A DNA stretch of 64,000 nucleotides from Halomontanus rarus (GCF_017357405.1 NZ_CP071597.1:992001-1056000), one strand, 5' to 3'; numbered from the stretch's first letter, positions 44,196 through 52,635 are shown. A program made the numbers and translations. Notes: generated from the sequence alone by a model not told the origin.

Positions 44196-45128
44196 ATGAG
44201 TGCATTCAACGCAATCGGAGAAGAACGCGAGATCGACCGTGAGGAGTTCACGGCCGATAACGAGCCCCAGCCGACCTGGTGTCCGGGCTGCGGCGACTTC
44301 GGTGTCCTCAAGGCACTGAAACAGGCCCTCCCGGAAGTCGGGCGCACGCCCGACGAGGTGCTCACGGTAACGGGTATCGGCTGCTCGGGCAAGCTGAACA
44401 GCTACCTCGAAACGTACGGGTTCCACACGATCCACGGCCGCTCGCTGCCGGTCGCTCGTGCGGCGAAACTGGCCAACGACGGCCTCGAAGTGATCGCCGC
44501 CGGCGGAGACGGTGACGGCTACGGGATCGGTGGCAACCACTTCATGCACACGGCCCGCGAGAACCACGATATGACCTACATCGTGTTCAACAACGAGGTC
44601 TTCGGCCTGACGAAGGGCCAGACCTCGCCGACCTCGCCGAAGGGCCACAAGTCGAAGACGACGCCCCACGGCAACGCGAAGTCGCCGATCCGACCGCTGT
44701 CGCTGGGACTGACCTCGGGTGCGACCTACATCGCCCGAACCGCGGCGGTGAATCCGAACCAGGCCAAGGAGATCATCGCGGAAGCCATCGAGCACGACGG
44801 CTTCGCTCACATCGACTTCCTGACCCAGTGTCCGACCTGGAACAAGGACGCCCGCCAGTACGTCCCCTACGTCGACGTCCAGGAGTCCGAGGACTACGAC
44901 TTCGACATCACCGATCGGGAGCAAGCCCAGGACATGATGTTCGAAGCGGAGAACGCGCTCCACGAGGGAACCGTCCTCACGGGTCGGTTCTTCGTCGACG
45001 AGCGACCGTCCTACCAGGACCAGAAGAAAGACCTCGGTGAGATGCCTCGAGAACCCCTCGCCGAGCGCTACTTCGACGAGGACGCCAAGTGGGAGCGCAG
45101 CTACGACCTCCTCGACCGTCACACGTAG
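44196..45128 (+). CDS. 2-oxoacid:ferredoxin oxidoreductase, beta subunit
   Basis: The 310-residue subunit binds thiamine diphosphate. It has QPTWCPGCGDFGVLKALKQ, TGIGCSGKLNSY, a GDGDGYGIGGNHFMH segment with the GDG motif for Mg2+-ThDP and YIVFNNEVFGLTKGQ. Cysteines in CPGCG and near TQCPTW ligand the single [4Fe-4S] cluster of the two-subunit enzymes. The gap to the alpha gene is 2 nt, so the subunits are made together. A T6 tract follows about 40 nt after the stop. Confidence 0.94.
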   Translation: MSAFNAIGEEREIDREEFTADNEPQPTWCPGCGDFGVLKALKQALPEVGRTPDEVLTVTGIGCSGKLNSYLETYGFHTIHGRSLPVARAAKLANDGLEVIAAGGDGDGYGIGGNHFMHTARENHDMTYIVFNNEVFGLTKGQTSPTSPKGHKSKTTPHGNAKSPIRPLSLGLTSGATYIARTAAVNPNQAKEIIAEAIEHDGFAHIDFLTQCPTWNKDARQYVPYVDVQESEDYDFDITDREQAQDMMFEAENALHEGTVLTGRFFVDERPSYQDQKKDLGEMPREPLAERYFDEDAKWERSYDLLDRHT

Positions 45129-45170
45129 TCCGGTTCGACCTCGACCCCGGCCTCGGTTTCTCTCGAATCG

Positions 45171-45176
45171 TTTTTT
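45171..45176 (+). terminator. T-rich terminator after the oxidoreductase operon
   Basis: A run of six T follows aatcg about 42 nt after the beta-subunit stop. Archaeal RNA polymerase stops at such T-runs. The same ATCGTTTTTTG context recurs after the Lrp gene. Confidence 0.5.
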
Positions 45177-45378
45177 GACCCTGAACCTGAACCCGACCCA
45201 GAACTAACTCGAACCCCGAGTGCGAACGTCGAACCGAATCGAATCGAACCGAACTGAGTCATACCTCTCGAGCGGCCGCTCTCGGTTCTCGGTTCTCGGT
45301 TTCCCGCTCCCAGTTCCCGTCTCCCGTCGGCACCGCACAGCCGATCGTGGCGGTCGCACCATCAGTGCGTGAGTCGTC

Positions 45379-45705
45379 TCAGTCGATACTGGTACTCTCG
45401 CTCGCGCCCCATCCCTGCGCGAACCGCTTGGTGAGCGAACTCAACACGAAAAGCGAGAGGAGCAAGCCGCCGAACGCGTAGGTGTTGTAGCCGTAGACGA
45501 TCTGGAAGCACCCGTACGCGATCGGGAGGAGTCCCATCGCGAGCGCGGTGGTTCCGGCCCGCCGGGAGACGTACGCGGGGTCGACGCGCTCGTCGTAGTG
45601 GACGTGGAGATCGGCCCGTCCTCGGGCGATCAATGTCGCTGGAACGAGGATCACCACCCCACCGCAGATCCAGAAGGCCCCCATGACGAGATCGAAATCG
45701 ACCAT
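45379..45705 (-). CDS. Small three- to four-helix membrane protein, unknown function
   Basis: The 108-residue protein begins MVDFDLVMGAFWICGGVVIL, with membrane segments at about 7-27, 52-72 and 76-93 (TTALAMGLLPIAYGCFQIVYG, TYAFGGLLLSLFVLSSL). The loop after the first helix reads RGRADLHVHYDERVDPAYVS. The C-terminal tail (AQGWGASESTSID) is soluble. I do not recognise a family. Its end lies 250 bp from the oxidoreductase operon, convergent to it, over a repeat-like spacer of CGAACC and CGGTTCT words. Confidence 0.6.
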   Translation of the reverse strand: MVDFDLVMGAFWICGGVVILVPATLIARGRADLHVHYDERVDPAYVSRRAGTTALAMGLLPIAYGCFQIVYGYNTYAFGGLLLSLFVLSSLTKRFAQGWGASESTSID

Positions 45706-45865
45706 CGGCGGAAGTGGGTCGAGCGGGCGAATAAGTCCGACGATCGTTCCTCGAGTCGACTCCCCGTCTGACGGTGCCCACCGTCGACTGAACCACCGTT
45801 CACGTCATCGACGATGGGTTTTCGGATACAAAAGATATTTTTCCGCCCGAGCAAAATAGAACGAC

Positions 45866-46294
45866 ATGAGTAGCCGATCTACGGGAGAGCGCATCCTCCA
45901 GGTTCTCGAGGAGGATGCACAGGCGTCCTACGCCGAAATCGCGAATCGGGCCGAGGTCTCCAAGCCGACGGTCCGAAAGTACATCAACCAACTCGAGGAA
46001 GACGGAGTGATCGTCGGCTACTCGGCCGACGTCGATCCGAAGAAACTCTCGAGTCAGACGATCGCCCTCGTCGGCATCGACGTCGCCAGCGAGCGCTACG
46101 TCGAGGCGACGAAATCACTCAAGGACTTAGCGGAGGTCGAAGCCCTCTACAGCTCCAGCGGCGACCACATGCTGATGGCGGAGGTGCGCGCGGCAGACGG
46201 CGACGAACTCGGCGACATCATCTCGACTGAGATCCTCGAGATAGACGGCGTGACGGCGGCTCACCCGTCGTTTTTGCAGGAACGACTGAAATAA
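45866..46294 (+). CDS. Lrp/AsnC family transcription regulator
   Basis: The 142-residue protein has a winged helix-turn-helix (GERILQVLEEDAQASYAEIA, NRAEVSKPTVRKYINQLEEDGVI) and a C-terminal RAM domain (VDPKKLSSQTIALVGIDVAS, SGDHMLMAEVRAADGDELGD). Archaeal Lrp proteins form octamers, bind amino acids or other small effectors at the RAM interface and regulate transport and metabolism. An AT-rich box (gatatttttc) lies about 30 nt upstream. It is divergent from the small membrane protein. A T6 tract ends the gene. Confidence 0.93.
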   Translation: MSSRSTGERILQVLEEDAQASYAEIANRAEVSKPTVRKYINQLEEDGVIVGYSADVDPKKLSSQTIALVGIDVASERYVEATKSLKDLAEVEALYSSSGDHMLMAEVRAADGDELGDIISTEILEIDGVTAAHPSFLQERLK

Positions 46295-46308
46295 GACAGC
46301 CCGCATCG

Positions 46309-46314
46309 TTTTTT
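46309..46314 (+). terminator. T-rich terminator after the Lrp gene
   Basis: A run of six T (gcatcgttttttgta) sits about 15 nt after the stop and 24 nt before the next ATG, a typical archaeal terminator. Confidence 0.5.
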
Positions 46315-46338
46315 GTACCGAGCGCGTACCGGGACTCG

Positions 46339-46845
46339 ATGGCGAGCTACGAGCGCAAATCCCGTATCGACGCGCCGCTCGAGACCGTCTGGGACTTTCA
46401 CTCACGAGTTTCGGGACTCGAGGCGCTGACGCCGGGGTGGCTGGGCCTACAGGTCGAGGCAGTCGTCGGCCCCGACGGGGAGTCGAATCCGGAGGTTCTC
46501 GAGGCGGGATCGGAGATCTCGATGTCGATGCGTCCGGGCGGCGTCGGGCCGCGCCAGTACTGGACCTCGCAGATCACCGACCGCGAGCGAACCGACGGGG
46601 TGGCGTACTTTCGCGACGAGATGATCGACGGCCCGTTCGATCGGTGGGTCCACGTCCACTCGTTCTACGCCGACGGTGAGCGGACCCTCCTTCGCGATCA
46701 CGTCGAGTACGAACTCCCCTTCGGCCCCGTGGGCGACGTGCTCGAACCGTTCTCGCCGATCGGGTTCGAGGGGATGTTCCGCGGTCGCCACGAGAAAACG
46801 AAGGAACTGCTCGAGGAGCGACGCCACGCCTCGGTCCGCGAGTGA
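46339..46845 (+). CDS. SRPBCC-fold protein (START-like)
   Basis: The 168-residue protein begins MASYERKSRIDAPLETVWDF. It has the START/Bet v 1 pattern: an initial strand, DFHSRVSGLEALTPGW helices, several strands (SMRPGGVGPRQYWTSQITD, WVHVHSFYADGERTLLRDHV) and a long C-terminal helix (FRGRHEKTKELLEERRH). The fold builds a deep hydrophobic pocket for a ligand. It could be a cyclase/dehydrase-like or polyketide-cyclase-like protein. It is followed after 45 bp by an FAD protein and may share the transcript. Confidence 0.85.
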   Translation: MASYERKSRIDAPLETVWDFHSRVSGLEALTPGWLGLQVEAVVGPDGESNPEVLEAGSEISMSMRPGGVGPRQYWTSQITDRERTDGVAYFRDEMIDGPFDRWVHVHSFYADGERTLLRDHVEYELPFGPVGDVLEPFSPIGFEGMFRGRHEKTKELLEERRHASVRE

Positions 46846-46890
46846 ACGGCGGACCCAGCTTTTATCAGCGGGGCCATCGTCGACCCGCGT

Positions 46891-47457
46891 ATGACAGACG
46901 TTATCATCGTCGGCGGCGGCCCCGCCGGCCTGAGCGCCGGCCTGTTCACTGCGAAAAACGGCCTCGAGACCACGGTCTTCGATACGGACAAGACGTGGAT
47001 GCACAAGGCCCACCTGTACAACTATCTGGGGATCGAGAGCGAAGACGGCACGCAGTTCATGGACGATTCCCGCGAGCAGGCCGAGTCGTTCGGCGTCGAG
47101 CGTGTCCAGGGCGAGCAGGTGACGGCGGTCGAAACGAGTGGTGACGGCGGATTTACCGTCCGGACGGAAGACGGCGAGAACGAGTACGAGGCCGACTACG
47201 TCGTCTTCGCGACGGGGACGAACCGCGGCCTCGCGGAAGAACTCGGCTGTGCGACGACCGAGGACGGAACGGTCGACGTCGACATCGACATGGAGACCAG
47301 CGTCGACGACGCCTACGCGACCGGCGCGACCGCCCGCGCCGAGAAGTGGCAGGCGATCATCTCCGCGGGCGACGGCGCCGCGGCCGCACTCGACATCCTG
47401 AGCAAGGAGAAAGGCGAGCGGTTCCACGACTTCGACGTTCCCGACGACGCCGAGTGA
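46891..47457 (+). CDS. Single-domain FAD-dependent oxidoreductase, thioredoxin-reductase-like
   Basis: The 188-residue protein opens with the dinucleotide motif IIVGGGPAGLSAGLFTAK and has a core (KTWMHKAHLYNYLGIE, FATGTNRGLAEELG) followed by DDAYATGATARAEKWQAIIS and SAGDGAAAALDILSKEKG, similar to the last FAD motif of thioredoxin reductases. The NAD(P)H domain and redox CxxC that normally sit between are missing, so only the FAD half remains. It may take electrons from a protein partner instead. Such short TrxB-like proteins are known in haloarchaea but their role is not. It ends before a convergent SHOCT gene. Confidence 0.8.
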   Translation: MTDVIIVGGGPAGLSAGLFTAKNGLETTVFDTDKTWMHKAHLYNYLGIESEDGTQFMDDSREQAESFGVERVQGEQVTAVETSGDGGFTVRTEDGENEYEADYVVFATGTNRGLAEELGCATTEDGTVDVDIDMETSVDDAYATGATARAEKWQAIISAGDGAAAALDILSKEKGERFHDFDVPDDAE

Positions 47458-47505
47458 GGCGATTTCCGGGGCGTCTCATTCCGATCTTCTACCGTCACCA
47501 TTCAC

Positions 47506-47907
47506 TCACCCCCGCTCGAGCGACAACTCCTTCGTCTCCATTCCCGCGCGTTCGGCCCGTTCGTTGGCGTCGATCACCCGCTCGAGTTTGGCTTCGAACT
47601 CCGCTTCGGTGAGGTCGCCGTCGGCGTACCGGTTCTGGAGTTTCGTGACGGGATCGAGTTCGGTCGGTTCCGCGTTCGAACTGGCGGTGTGTCCGCCCTC
47701 GACCTTCGTCTCCGTCTCGGCCGACTCGACCCGTCGCACGAGGTACCACACGAGAAAGACGCTGACCACGAGGAGGGCGGTGATCGCGAGCGCGTAGATT
47801 GGGCCGGCGAAGAGCAACGCCGCGATGATCACGACGTCGGCGAGGACGAACTTGATGGCGAAGATCTCCGTGAGACTGTAGCTCCGTCCACCGGTGTCAC
47901 TGCCCAT
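47506..47907 (-). CDS. SHOCT-domain membrane protein
   Basis: From the ATG at 47907 (MGSDTGGRSYSLTEIFAIKF) the protein has 133 residues, with two membrane helices (IFAIKFVLADVVIIAALLFAG and YALAITALLVVSVFLVWYLV). The C-terminal SHOCT motif is KLQNRYADGDLTEAEFEAKL. SHOCT is a short oligomerisation helix pair common in small membrane proteins of haloarchaea. A longer in-frame start upstream looks non-coding. It runs convergently toward the FAD protein. Confidence 0.85.
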   Translation of the reverse strand: MGSDTGGRSYSLTEIFAIKFVLADVVIIAALLFAGPIYALAITALLVVSVFLVWYLVRRVESAETETKVEGGHTASSNAEPTELDPVTKLQNRYADGDLTEAEFEAKLERVIDANERAERAGMETKELSLERG

Positions 47908-48007
47908 ACACGAACTACGAAGCCGGTATGGATAATTGTACGGGAGACGGCCGTCGCTCCCCTCCGTGCGTGCCGCGACCGTCACCGCTTTGGATCGACC
48001 CGAACAC

Positions 48008-48946
48008 GTGACTGACGTGTACCCGCGGTCAGATTTCGACTTCGACGTGCAAGTGACCCCCGTCGCAGCGCTCGCGTTCGCCATCGTCGCCGCGAGTGCG
48101 AGCGCCATTCTCGTCCGCTGGAGTCGGGCCCCGAGTTCGGTCGCCGCCCTCTACCGGGTCGTGTTCACGACGCTGCTGATCGCACCGCTCGCACTCGTCC
48201 GCACTCGAGATCGCGCCGATTTCGACCGATTCTCGTCTCGAGACGTCGTCTTCGCCGCGATAGCGGGTGTCGCATTGGCGGTCCACTTCGCGGCCTGGTT
48301 CGAGAGCCTGAATCACACGAGCGTTGCGGCGAGCGTAACGCTGGTCCAGACCCAGCCGATCTTCGTCGCGATCGGTGCGGTAGCGGTGTTGGGCGAGCGA
48401 GTCGACCGCGTCACGGTACTCGGGATCCTGATCGCGGTCGCCGGTGCCGCGGCGATGTCCTTCGGAGACGCCGGGCAGGCGCCGATCTCGGACGCGACGC
48501 TGTACGGCAACTCGCTGGCGGTAGTGGGCGCGATCACCGTCGCGGGCTACGTGCTCGCCGGGCGATCGATCCGCCAGCGCGTCTCGCTGTTTCCCTACGT
48601 CACCGTCGTCTACGCGGCCTGCGCGCTCACCCTCGTCGCGATCGTCGCCGTGCAAGGCCACGCCTTCCTCGGCTACCCGGGCCGCGAGTGGCTCCTCTTT
48701 CTCGCGATGGCGATCGGCCCCGGCGTCTTCGGTCACACGATCGTGAACTGGGTGTTGAAGCACCTCGAGTCGGTCGTCGTGAGTGTCGCCTGGTTGGGCG
48801 AACCGGTGGGCGCGACGGTGCTCGCGTTCGTCTTGCTCTCGGAGGTTCCCGACGCGATCACCGTCGTCGGCGGACTGGTCGCGCTCGCCGGAATCTACGT
48901 GACGACGGTTAAACGAGAGCGACGGCAGAGCGACGACCCCGAGTGA
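48008..48946 (+). CDS. EamA/DMT-family transporter
   Basis: The 312-residue protein has ten hydrophobic helices in two EamA repeats. The first begins VTPVAALAFAIVAASASAIL, and the second after about residue 150 (LYGNSLAVVGAITVAGYVLA). The pattern FAAWFESLNHTSVAASVTLV followed by QTQPIFVAIGAVAVLGERV is characteristic of RhaT/DMT permeases, which export or import small metabolites. I chose the GTG at 48008; the frame is open further upstream with no better start. The substrate is unknown. Confidence 0.85.
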   Translation: MTDVYPRSDFDFDVQVTPVAALAFAIVAASASAILVRWSRAPSSVAALYRVVFTTLLIAPLALVRTRDRADFDRFSSRDVVFAAIAGVALAVHFAAWFESLNHTSVAASVTLVQTQPIFVAIGAVAVLGERVDRVTVLGILIAVAGAAAMSFGDAGQAPISDATLYGNSLAVVGAITVAGYVLAGRSIRQRVSLFPYVTVVYAACALTLVAIVAVQGHAFLGYPGREWLLFLAMAIGPGVFGHTIVNWVLKHLESVVVSVAWLGEPVGATVLAFVLLSEVPDAITVVGGLVALAGIYVTTVKRERRQSDDPE

Positions 48947-48952
48947 GTCCGA

Positions 48953-49171
48953 TCACTGATCCGCCGCTACGTACTGCGGTCGCTCGGCGTACACGGTCGG
49001 ATCGCGGATGCCGACGGTCTCGAAGGCTTCGAGTCTGAAGGAACACGAGTCGCCGATCGCCGCGAGGTGGCCGGTCTCGACCCGGAGAAAGTCCGCGGCG
49101 TCGAGGGGCGCGGCGAGTCGGCGGAGCGTTCGACCCGTTTCGACTGGCCAGCCACACTGGCGTACTCTCAC
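48953..49171 (-). CDS. Possible small hypothetical protein (72 residues)
   Basis: A minus-strand frame from a GTG at 49171 gives MRVRQCGWPVETGRTLRRLA, then RVETGHLAAIGDSCSFRLEA and FETVGIRDPTVYAERPQYVAADQ. The composition looks protein-like, unlike the opposite frames, and it fills the space between the DMT permease and the regulator gene. The start is uncertain and no family is recognised, so it is reported with low confidence. Confidence 0.4.
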   Translation of the reverse strand: MRVRQCGWPVETGRTLRRLAAPLDAADFLRVETGHLAAIGDSCSFRLEAFETVGIRDPTVYAERPQYVAADQ

Positions 49172-49262
49172 GAGGATACGTACCGATCATCGACTTCGCG
49201 TGAGCCATCGACGAAGACGACGGAAAACGAGAACGGCGGCGAAGACGAGGACGAGCACCCGC

Positions 49263-49622
49263 TCAATCGGTGCGTTGATCCTGCAATCGATTCTTGGCCT
49301 CCGTCCGGCGTTTCTGCGAGAACTGCGGCTCCTCGTCGCTGAAGTCGACTTCGATTTCGTCGAGCGTTCGACGGTAGATATTCGTCCGTCGCCCCTCTTC
49401 TGATAGGTGGCGTCCCTCACACTCGAGTAGTCCGGCGTCGACGAGTTCCTCGATTCGTCGATAGCAAGTCGCGATTGGAATCTCGATATCCTCGCTCAGC
49501 GCCTGCGCCGATTTCGGCGTACCTGCCGCACAGAGAATTTCCGCGCTGTACTTGCTCCCCAGTGCCGAGAGGAGCGCGTTCGATTCTTGATCTGGCTGTT
49601 CCGTCCAACCACCACGTGACAT
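49263..49622 (-). CDS. Winged-helix transcription regulator (ArsR-like)
   Basis: Started at MSRGGWTEQPDQESNALLSA, the 119-residue protein has LGSKYSAEILCAAGTPKSAQ, LSEDIEIPIATCYRRIEEL, and VDAGLLECEGRHLSEEGRRT. This is a typical winged helix with the wing EGRHLSEEGRRTNIYRRTLD. A charged C-terminal tail (EEPQFSQKRRTEAKNRLQDQ) follows. The upstream region on this strand is AT-rich (tataccatatccaattatc, near 49628), a probable TATA site. Its start lies 135 bp from the CinA-like gene, transcribed divergently, so the gene could regulate itself or its neighbour. Confidence 0.85.
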   Translation of the reverse strand: MSRGGWTEQPDQESNALLSALGSKYSAEILCAAGTPKSAQALSEDIEIPIATCYRRIEELVDAGLLECEGRHLSEEGRRTNIYRRTLDEIEVDFSDEEPQFSQKRRTEAKNRLQDQRTD

Positions 49623-49757
49623 CACGATATACCATATCCAATTATCAAAATTGAATCTTGTGGTTATCTGAAGTTGCAGTTCATATACCCTTTCGTATTT
49701 CGCGTCCGGAACGACCTGTGGCGAGACGCATTTGGCCTCCCGGCCCGAACGGCGGCT

Positions 49758-50462
49758 ATGAACGGAGCAGTCGTCACGGTCGGTGCCGAACTGTTGGCGG
49801 GGCGAACGGCGGACACGAACGCGACGTGGCTCTGTCGACAACTTCACGACCGCGGCGTTACCGTCGAGCGCGTGACCACTGTTCCCGACCGCGTCGGAGA
49901 CATCGCTCGCGTCGTCAACGAGTATCGCGCGGAGTACGACGCCGTGGTCGTCACCGGCGGTCTCGGCCCCACGCACGACGACGTGACGATGGCGGGCATC
50001 GCCGCCGCCTTCGGTCGCTCGCTCGAGCGTAACGACGAGGCGCTCACCTGGCTCACCGAGGAGGGCGGATACACGCGCGAGGAGCTGACGACCGGCACCG
50101 CCGACCTGCCGCGAGGCGCTCGCCCGCTTCACAACGAGGTCGGCGTCGCACCCGGCGCGGTGGTCGAGAGCGTCTACGTCCTCCCGGGCGTCCCACAGGA
50201 GATGAAGACCATGTTCGAGCTCGTCGCCGACGAGTTCACCGGTCAACCGCTGTTTCGTGAGGTCGTGGTCGCCGACGAACCCGAGAGCGCACTCGTCGGT
50301 CGGATCGAGGAGCTTCGGACCGAATTCGACGTTACCGTCGGGAGCTATCCGGGCGACGGTGTTCGCATCTCGATCGAGAGCGCGGACGAAGATCTGACCG
50401 AAGCGGCCGCTGCGTGGGTACGCGAGCGAGTCGAGGAGCGCGATTCGGAACCGCCGTCGTGA
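49758..50462 (+). CDS. CinA-like molybdopterin-binding domain protein
   Basis: The 234-residue protein starts MNGAVVTVGAELLAGRTADT. The MoCF-biosynthesis/CinA N-terminal domain shows NATWLCRQLHDRGVTVERVT, VVVTGGLGPTHDDVTM and PRGARPLHNEVGVAPGAVV, then VLPGVPQEMKTMFE. Homologues bind molybdopterin or hydrolyse pyrophosphates; the nicotinamide amidase part of bacterial CinA is absent. The archaeal short form is found widely. The start at 49758 fits the conserved N terminus; the frame is open further upstream. Confidence 0.87.
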   Translation: MNGAVVTVGAELLAGRTADTNATWLCRQLHDRGVTVERVTTVPDRVGDIARVVNEYRAEYDAVVVTGGLGPTHDDVTMAGIAAAFGRSLERNDEALTWLTEEGGYTREELTTGTADLPRGARPLHNEVGVAPGAVVESVYVLPGVPQEMKTMFELVADEFTGQPLFREVVVADEPESALVGRIEELRTEFDVTVGSYPGDGVRISIESADEDLTEAAAAWVRERVEERDSEPPS

Positions 50463-50508
50463 GTCCGGTTCTGTCCCGTCGGCTGCGCCGAAGCGGTATC
50501 GCTGCGGA

Positions 50509-50640
50509 CTACCGGTAGAGAGAGAACAGCCAGGCGACGGTGAGCAACAGGCTCGCGCCCAACACCACCCAGCCGACGATCTCCATCGGCAGGGCGGTCT
50601 CGGATTCGGTCGCCAGGATCGTGTAGGTCAGTTCGTTCAT
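50509..50640 (-). CDS. Membrane microprotein (43 residues)
   Basis: The frame MNELTYTILATESETALPME is followed by IVGWVVLGASLLLTVAWLFS and LYR. It carries one membrane helix and has a good start context. It lies between the convergent end of the CinA-like gene and the flavin-related genes. A short protein this hydrophobic in high-GC sequence is unlikely by chance. No family or partner is recognised. Confidence 0.6.
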   Translation of the reverse strand: MNELTYTILATESETALPMEIVGWVVLGASLLLTVAWLFSLYR

Positions 50641-50709
50641 ATTCGTCGGTGTGTCCGCGGCCCTCTTAACGTTTCAGAAGTCGTGCGGTTCGGAAACTCG
50701 TCGACCGGA

Positions 50710-51204
50710 TCACGGGTCGGTCCTACTGGCCATTCGATCCGTGAAGTCCCAGCCCGAGACGACGGCCGGATCGATCGTCAGCGTGACCTCTCGACGGTCG
50801 TCTCGAAGCAACCACCGGCCGAAGTCCGACTCCGTCGTTCCGAGATAGCGCTCGAGAAGCGCGCGCAACACGTCCTTTTGCGGATCGGGGTCGACCGTCG
50901 CGGTTCCGTTCCCGCGGACACCGCGATACGGCGGTTCGTTCGTCGAAACCTCGAACGCGACGTGGGCGTGGCCATGGCCGTGGTCGTGGTCGCGCTCGCG
51001 CGATCGAACGTCCTCGTCGAGAAACGACACGATATCGGCATCCGCCGCGGTCGCACACTGGATCGTTCCGTCTCGGTACCGAAACCACAACGAGAGCATC
51101 CACAGTGTCCCTGCGGGCGTTCGGCAGGCGAGTCGAATCGGAACGACCGTCTCCTCGAGGAGGGATTCGATTTCGGACTGCGAGAGTGAGCCGCGGATGT
51201 GCAC
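50710..51204 (-). CDS. Pyridoxamine 5'-phosphate oxidase-like flavin-binding protein
   Basis: The 164-residue protein starts from a GTG (MHIRGSLSQSEIESLLEETV). It has the split-barrel PNPOx pattern: VVPIRLACRTPAGTLWMLSL, WFRYRDGTIQCATAADADIV, YRGVRGNGTATVDPDPQKDV and a final DRREVTLTIDPAVVSGWDF. Haloarchaeal members are thought to bind FMN or F420 or to act as nitroreductase-like proteins. A loop in the middle is His-rich (RERDHDHGHGHAHVAFEV), not usual for the family. It lies 6 nt downstream of a membrane-protein gene, so they form an operon. Confidence 0.82.
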   Translation of the reverse strand: MHIRGSLSQSEIESLLEETVVPIRLACRTPAGTLWMLSLWFRYRDGTIQCATAADADIVSFLDEDVRSRERDHDHGHGHAHVAFEVSTNEPPYRGVRGNGTATVDPDPQKDVLRALLERYLGTTESDFGRWLLRDDRREVTLTIDPAVVSGWDFTDRMASRTDP

Positions 51205-51210
51205 GGTCGA

Positions 51211-51759
51211 CTACCCCTCGAGCGGTTCGCCCGTCTCGCGGTCGGTCAGATCGACGATCACGGCGAAGACGAGGCCGAGAACGACGCCGAAGAGAGCGTG
51301 GCCGAGGAGGCTTTCGACGGCGACGATCGGAAAGCCCCCGTCACCGGTCCCGAGCGCGTCCATCCAGGCCGGCAGGACGATGACCGGCAAGACCGCCCAG
51401 ACCGCGATTCCGTACGCCAGGCCGGCACCGACGACGCGGATCGCGACGGAGGTGCTCGAGATGACGTCTGTTTCGGGGTTCATCCTGATCGCACTCAGGA
51501 TCGGCCGTCTCGTGACGACGAACCCGAAGACGAGACCCAGAAAGACCCCGTGGCCGATGTGAATCAACCAACCGGTGACTCCCGCAGGATCGATTCCGTA
51601 GGCCGACGGGATCGCGGCTTCGATGGCCTCGGGTTGGAACAGCCAGATCACTAATCCGAAGACAGCAGCCCCGATAGCGCCACCGACGGCACCCCCGATT
51701 GGCCAGCCGATCGCGCTACGGACTCCGAAGCTGGACGTGTTGTTGGACTCGGCGCTCAT
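51211..51759 (-). CDS. Four-helix membrane protein, unknown function
   Basis: From MSAESNNTSSFGVRSAIGWP (51759) the protein has 182 residues with about four membrane segments, including a Gly/Ala-rich first helix (GGAVGGAIGAAVFGLVIWLF) and repeats of a similar pattern (GWLIHIGHGVFLGLVFGFVV, LLGHALFGVVLGLVFAVIVD). The two His-Gly/His-Ala pairs inside helices could hold a metal or haem. I do not recognise the family with certainty. The gene is the first of a two-gene operon with the PNPOx-like protein. Confidence 0.65.
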   Translation of the reverse strand: MSAESNNTSSFGVRSAIGWPIGGAVGGAIGAAVFGLVIWLFQPEAIEAAIPSAYGIDPAGVTGWLIHIGHGVFLGLVFGFVVTRRPILSAIRMNPETDVISSTSVAIRVVGAGLAYGIAVWAVLPVIVLPAWMDALGTGDGGFPIVAVESLLGHALFGVVLGLVFAVIVDLTDRETGEPLEG

Positions 51760-51889
51760 TGTGGGTGGCCGTACCACGATGGGGGCCAAAAGGATTCGTC
51801 CGGCATAATTTGCATCGGTCCGGCACAGCCGAGCACCCGTCGCGACCGAAGCCCGTACGCACTTACCCGTCGGCGAGAAACGGTGGTTC

Positions 51890-52585
51890 GTGGAGGACGA
51901 GACCGTGACCGAATCCGAACTCGAGAGCCGGATCGAAACCCTCGGCTGGCCACCCGACGGGCCGACGCTCAGACTCGACTACCGGCGGTTCAGCTACGCC
52001 GGCAAGTTCGTGATGTCGAACACGGGGAAGGCGGTCGTCCGTGCCGGCGAGAGCGAGAGCCTCGAGGAGGAGACGATCGAGACCGACGGAACCGACGAGG
52101 ACTTCGAAACCGACATCCTCGCCGCCGTCGCGTTCAACGAGGATCGAACCGATCCCGACGCGCTCTGGCTCCGGTACGTGACCGTCCGAGCGGACCGTCG
52201 AGGGAACGGCATCGGTCCGCGACTCGTCCGGCACGTCCGCGACCGCGCCCTCGAGCGCGGCTACGATCGGCTCCGGATCGCGGTCAACAACCCGTACGCC
52301 TACGAGGCGCTCTCTCGAGTCGGGTTCGAGTATACGGGTGAGACGACCGGCATCGCGGAGTTGCTCCTCGAGTACCCCGGGCCCGCAAAACTGCGCGACG
52401 ACGACCTCGGCACTCGGGAGGAACGCTACCGTCGCGGTCTCGAGGCGTTTCTCGAAGCCGATCGAGAACTGACCGGTGAAGAGGTGTCGTTTCTCGAGTC
52501 GAAACTGGATCGGGGACCGCCGGAGACGCTCGACGACGGCGACGCGACGCGAGAGAGCGACGGACAGCGAGACGACGACGCGTAA
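51890..52585 (+). CDS. GNAT-family N-acetyltransferase
   Basis: The 231-residue protein starts from GTG (MEDETVTESELESRIETLGW). The acetyl-CoA motif A is VRADRRGNGIGPRLVRHVRD (R/Q-x-x-G-x-G pattern), followed by ALERGYDRLRIAVNNPYAYE and ALSRVGFEYTGETTG with the canonical NNPYAYEALSRVGF segment. The C-terminal 60 residues are charged and helical (EERYRRGLEAFLEADRELTG). The acceptor is not known. It lies 50 bp upstream of FEN1 and may be co-transcribed. Confidence 0.87.
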   Translation: MEDETVTESELESRIETLGWPPDGPTLRLDYRRFSYAGKFVMSNTGKAVVRAGESESLEEETIETDGTDEDFETDILAAVAFNEDRTDPDALWLRYVTVRADRRGNGIGPRLVRHVRDRALERGYDRLRIAVNNPYAYEALSRVGFEYTGETTGIAELLLEYPGPAKLRDDDLGTREERYRRGLEAFLEADRELTGEEVSFLESKLDRGPPETLDDGDATRESDGQRDDDA

Positions 52586-52635
52586 CGCCGACCGGGAAGC
52601 CAACGCTGAAATCCCACTCCACCCAATAGCCGGTA

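Noticed and set aside
49674..49757. In-frame N-terminal extension of the CinA-like gene (from an upstream ATG)
   Set aside because: The extension (MQFIYPFVFRVRNDLWRDAF) has no match to the family start, while MNGAVVTVGAELL is the conserved start.
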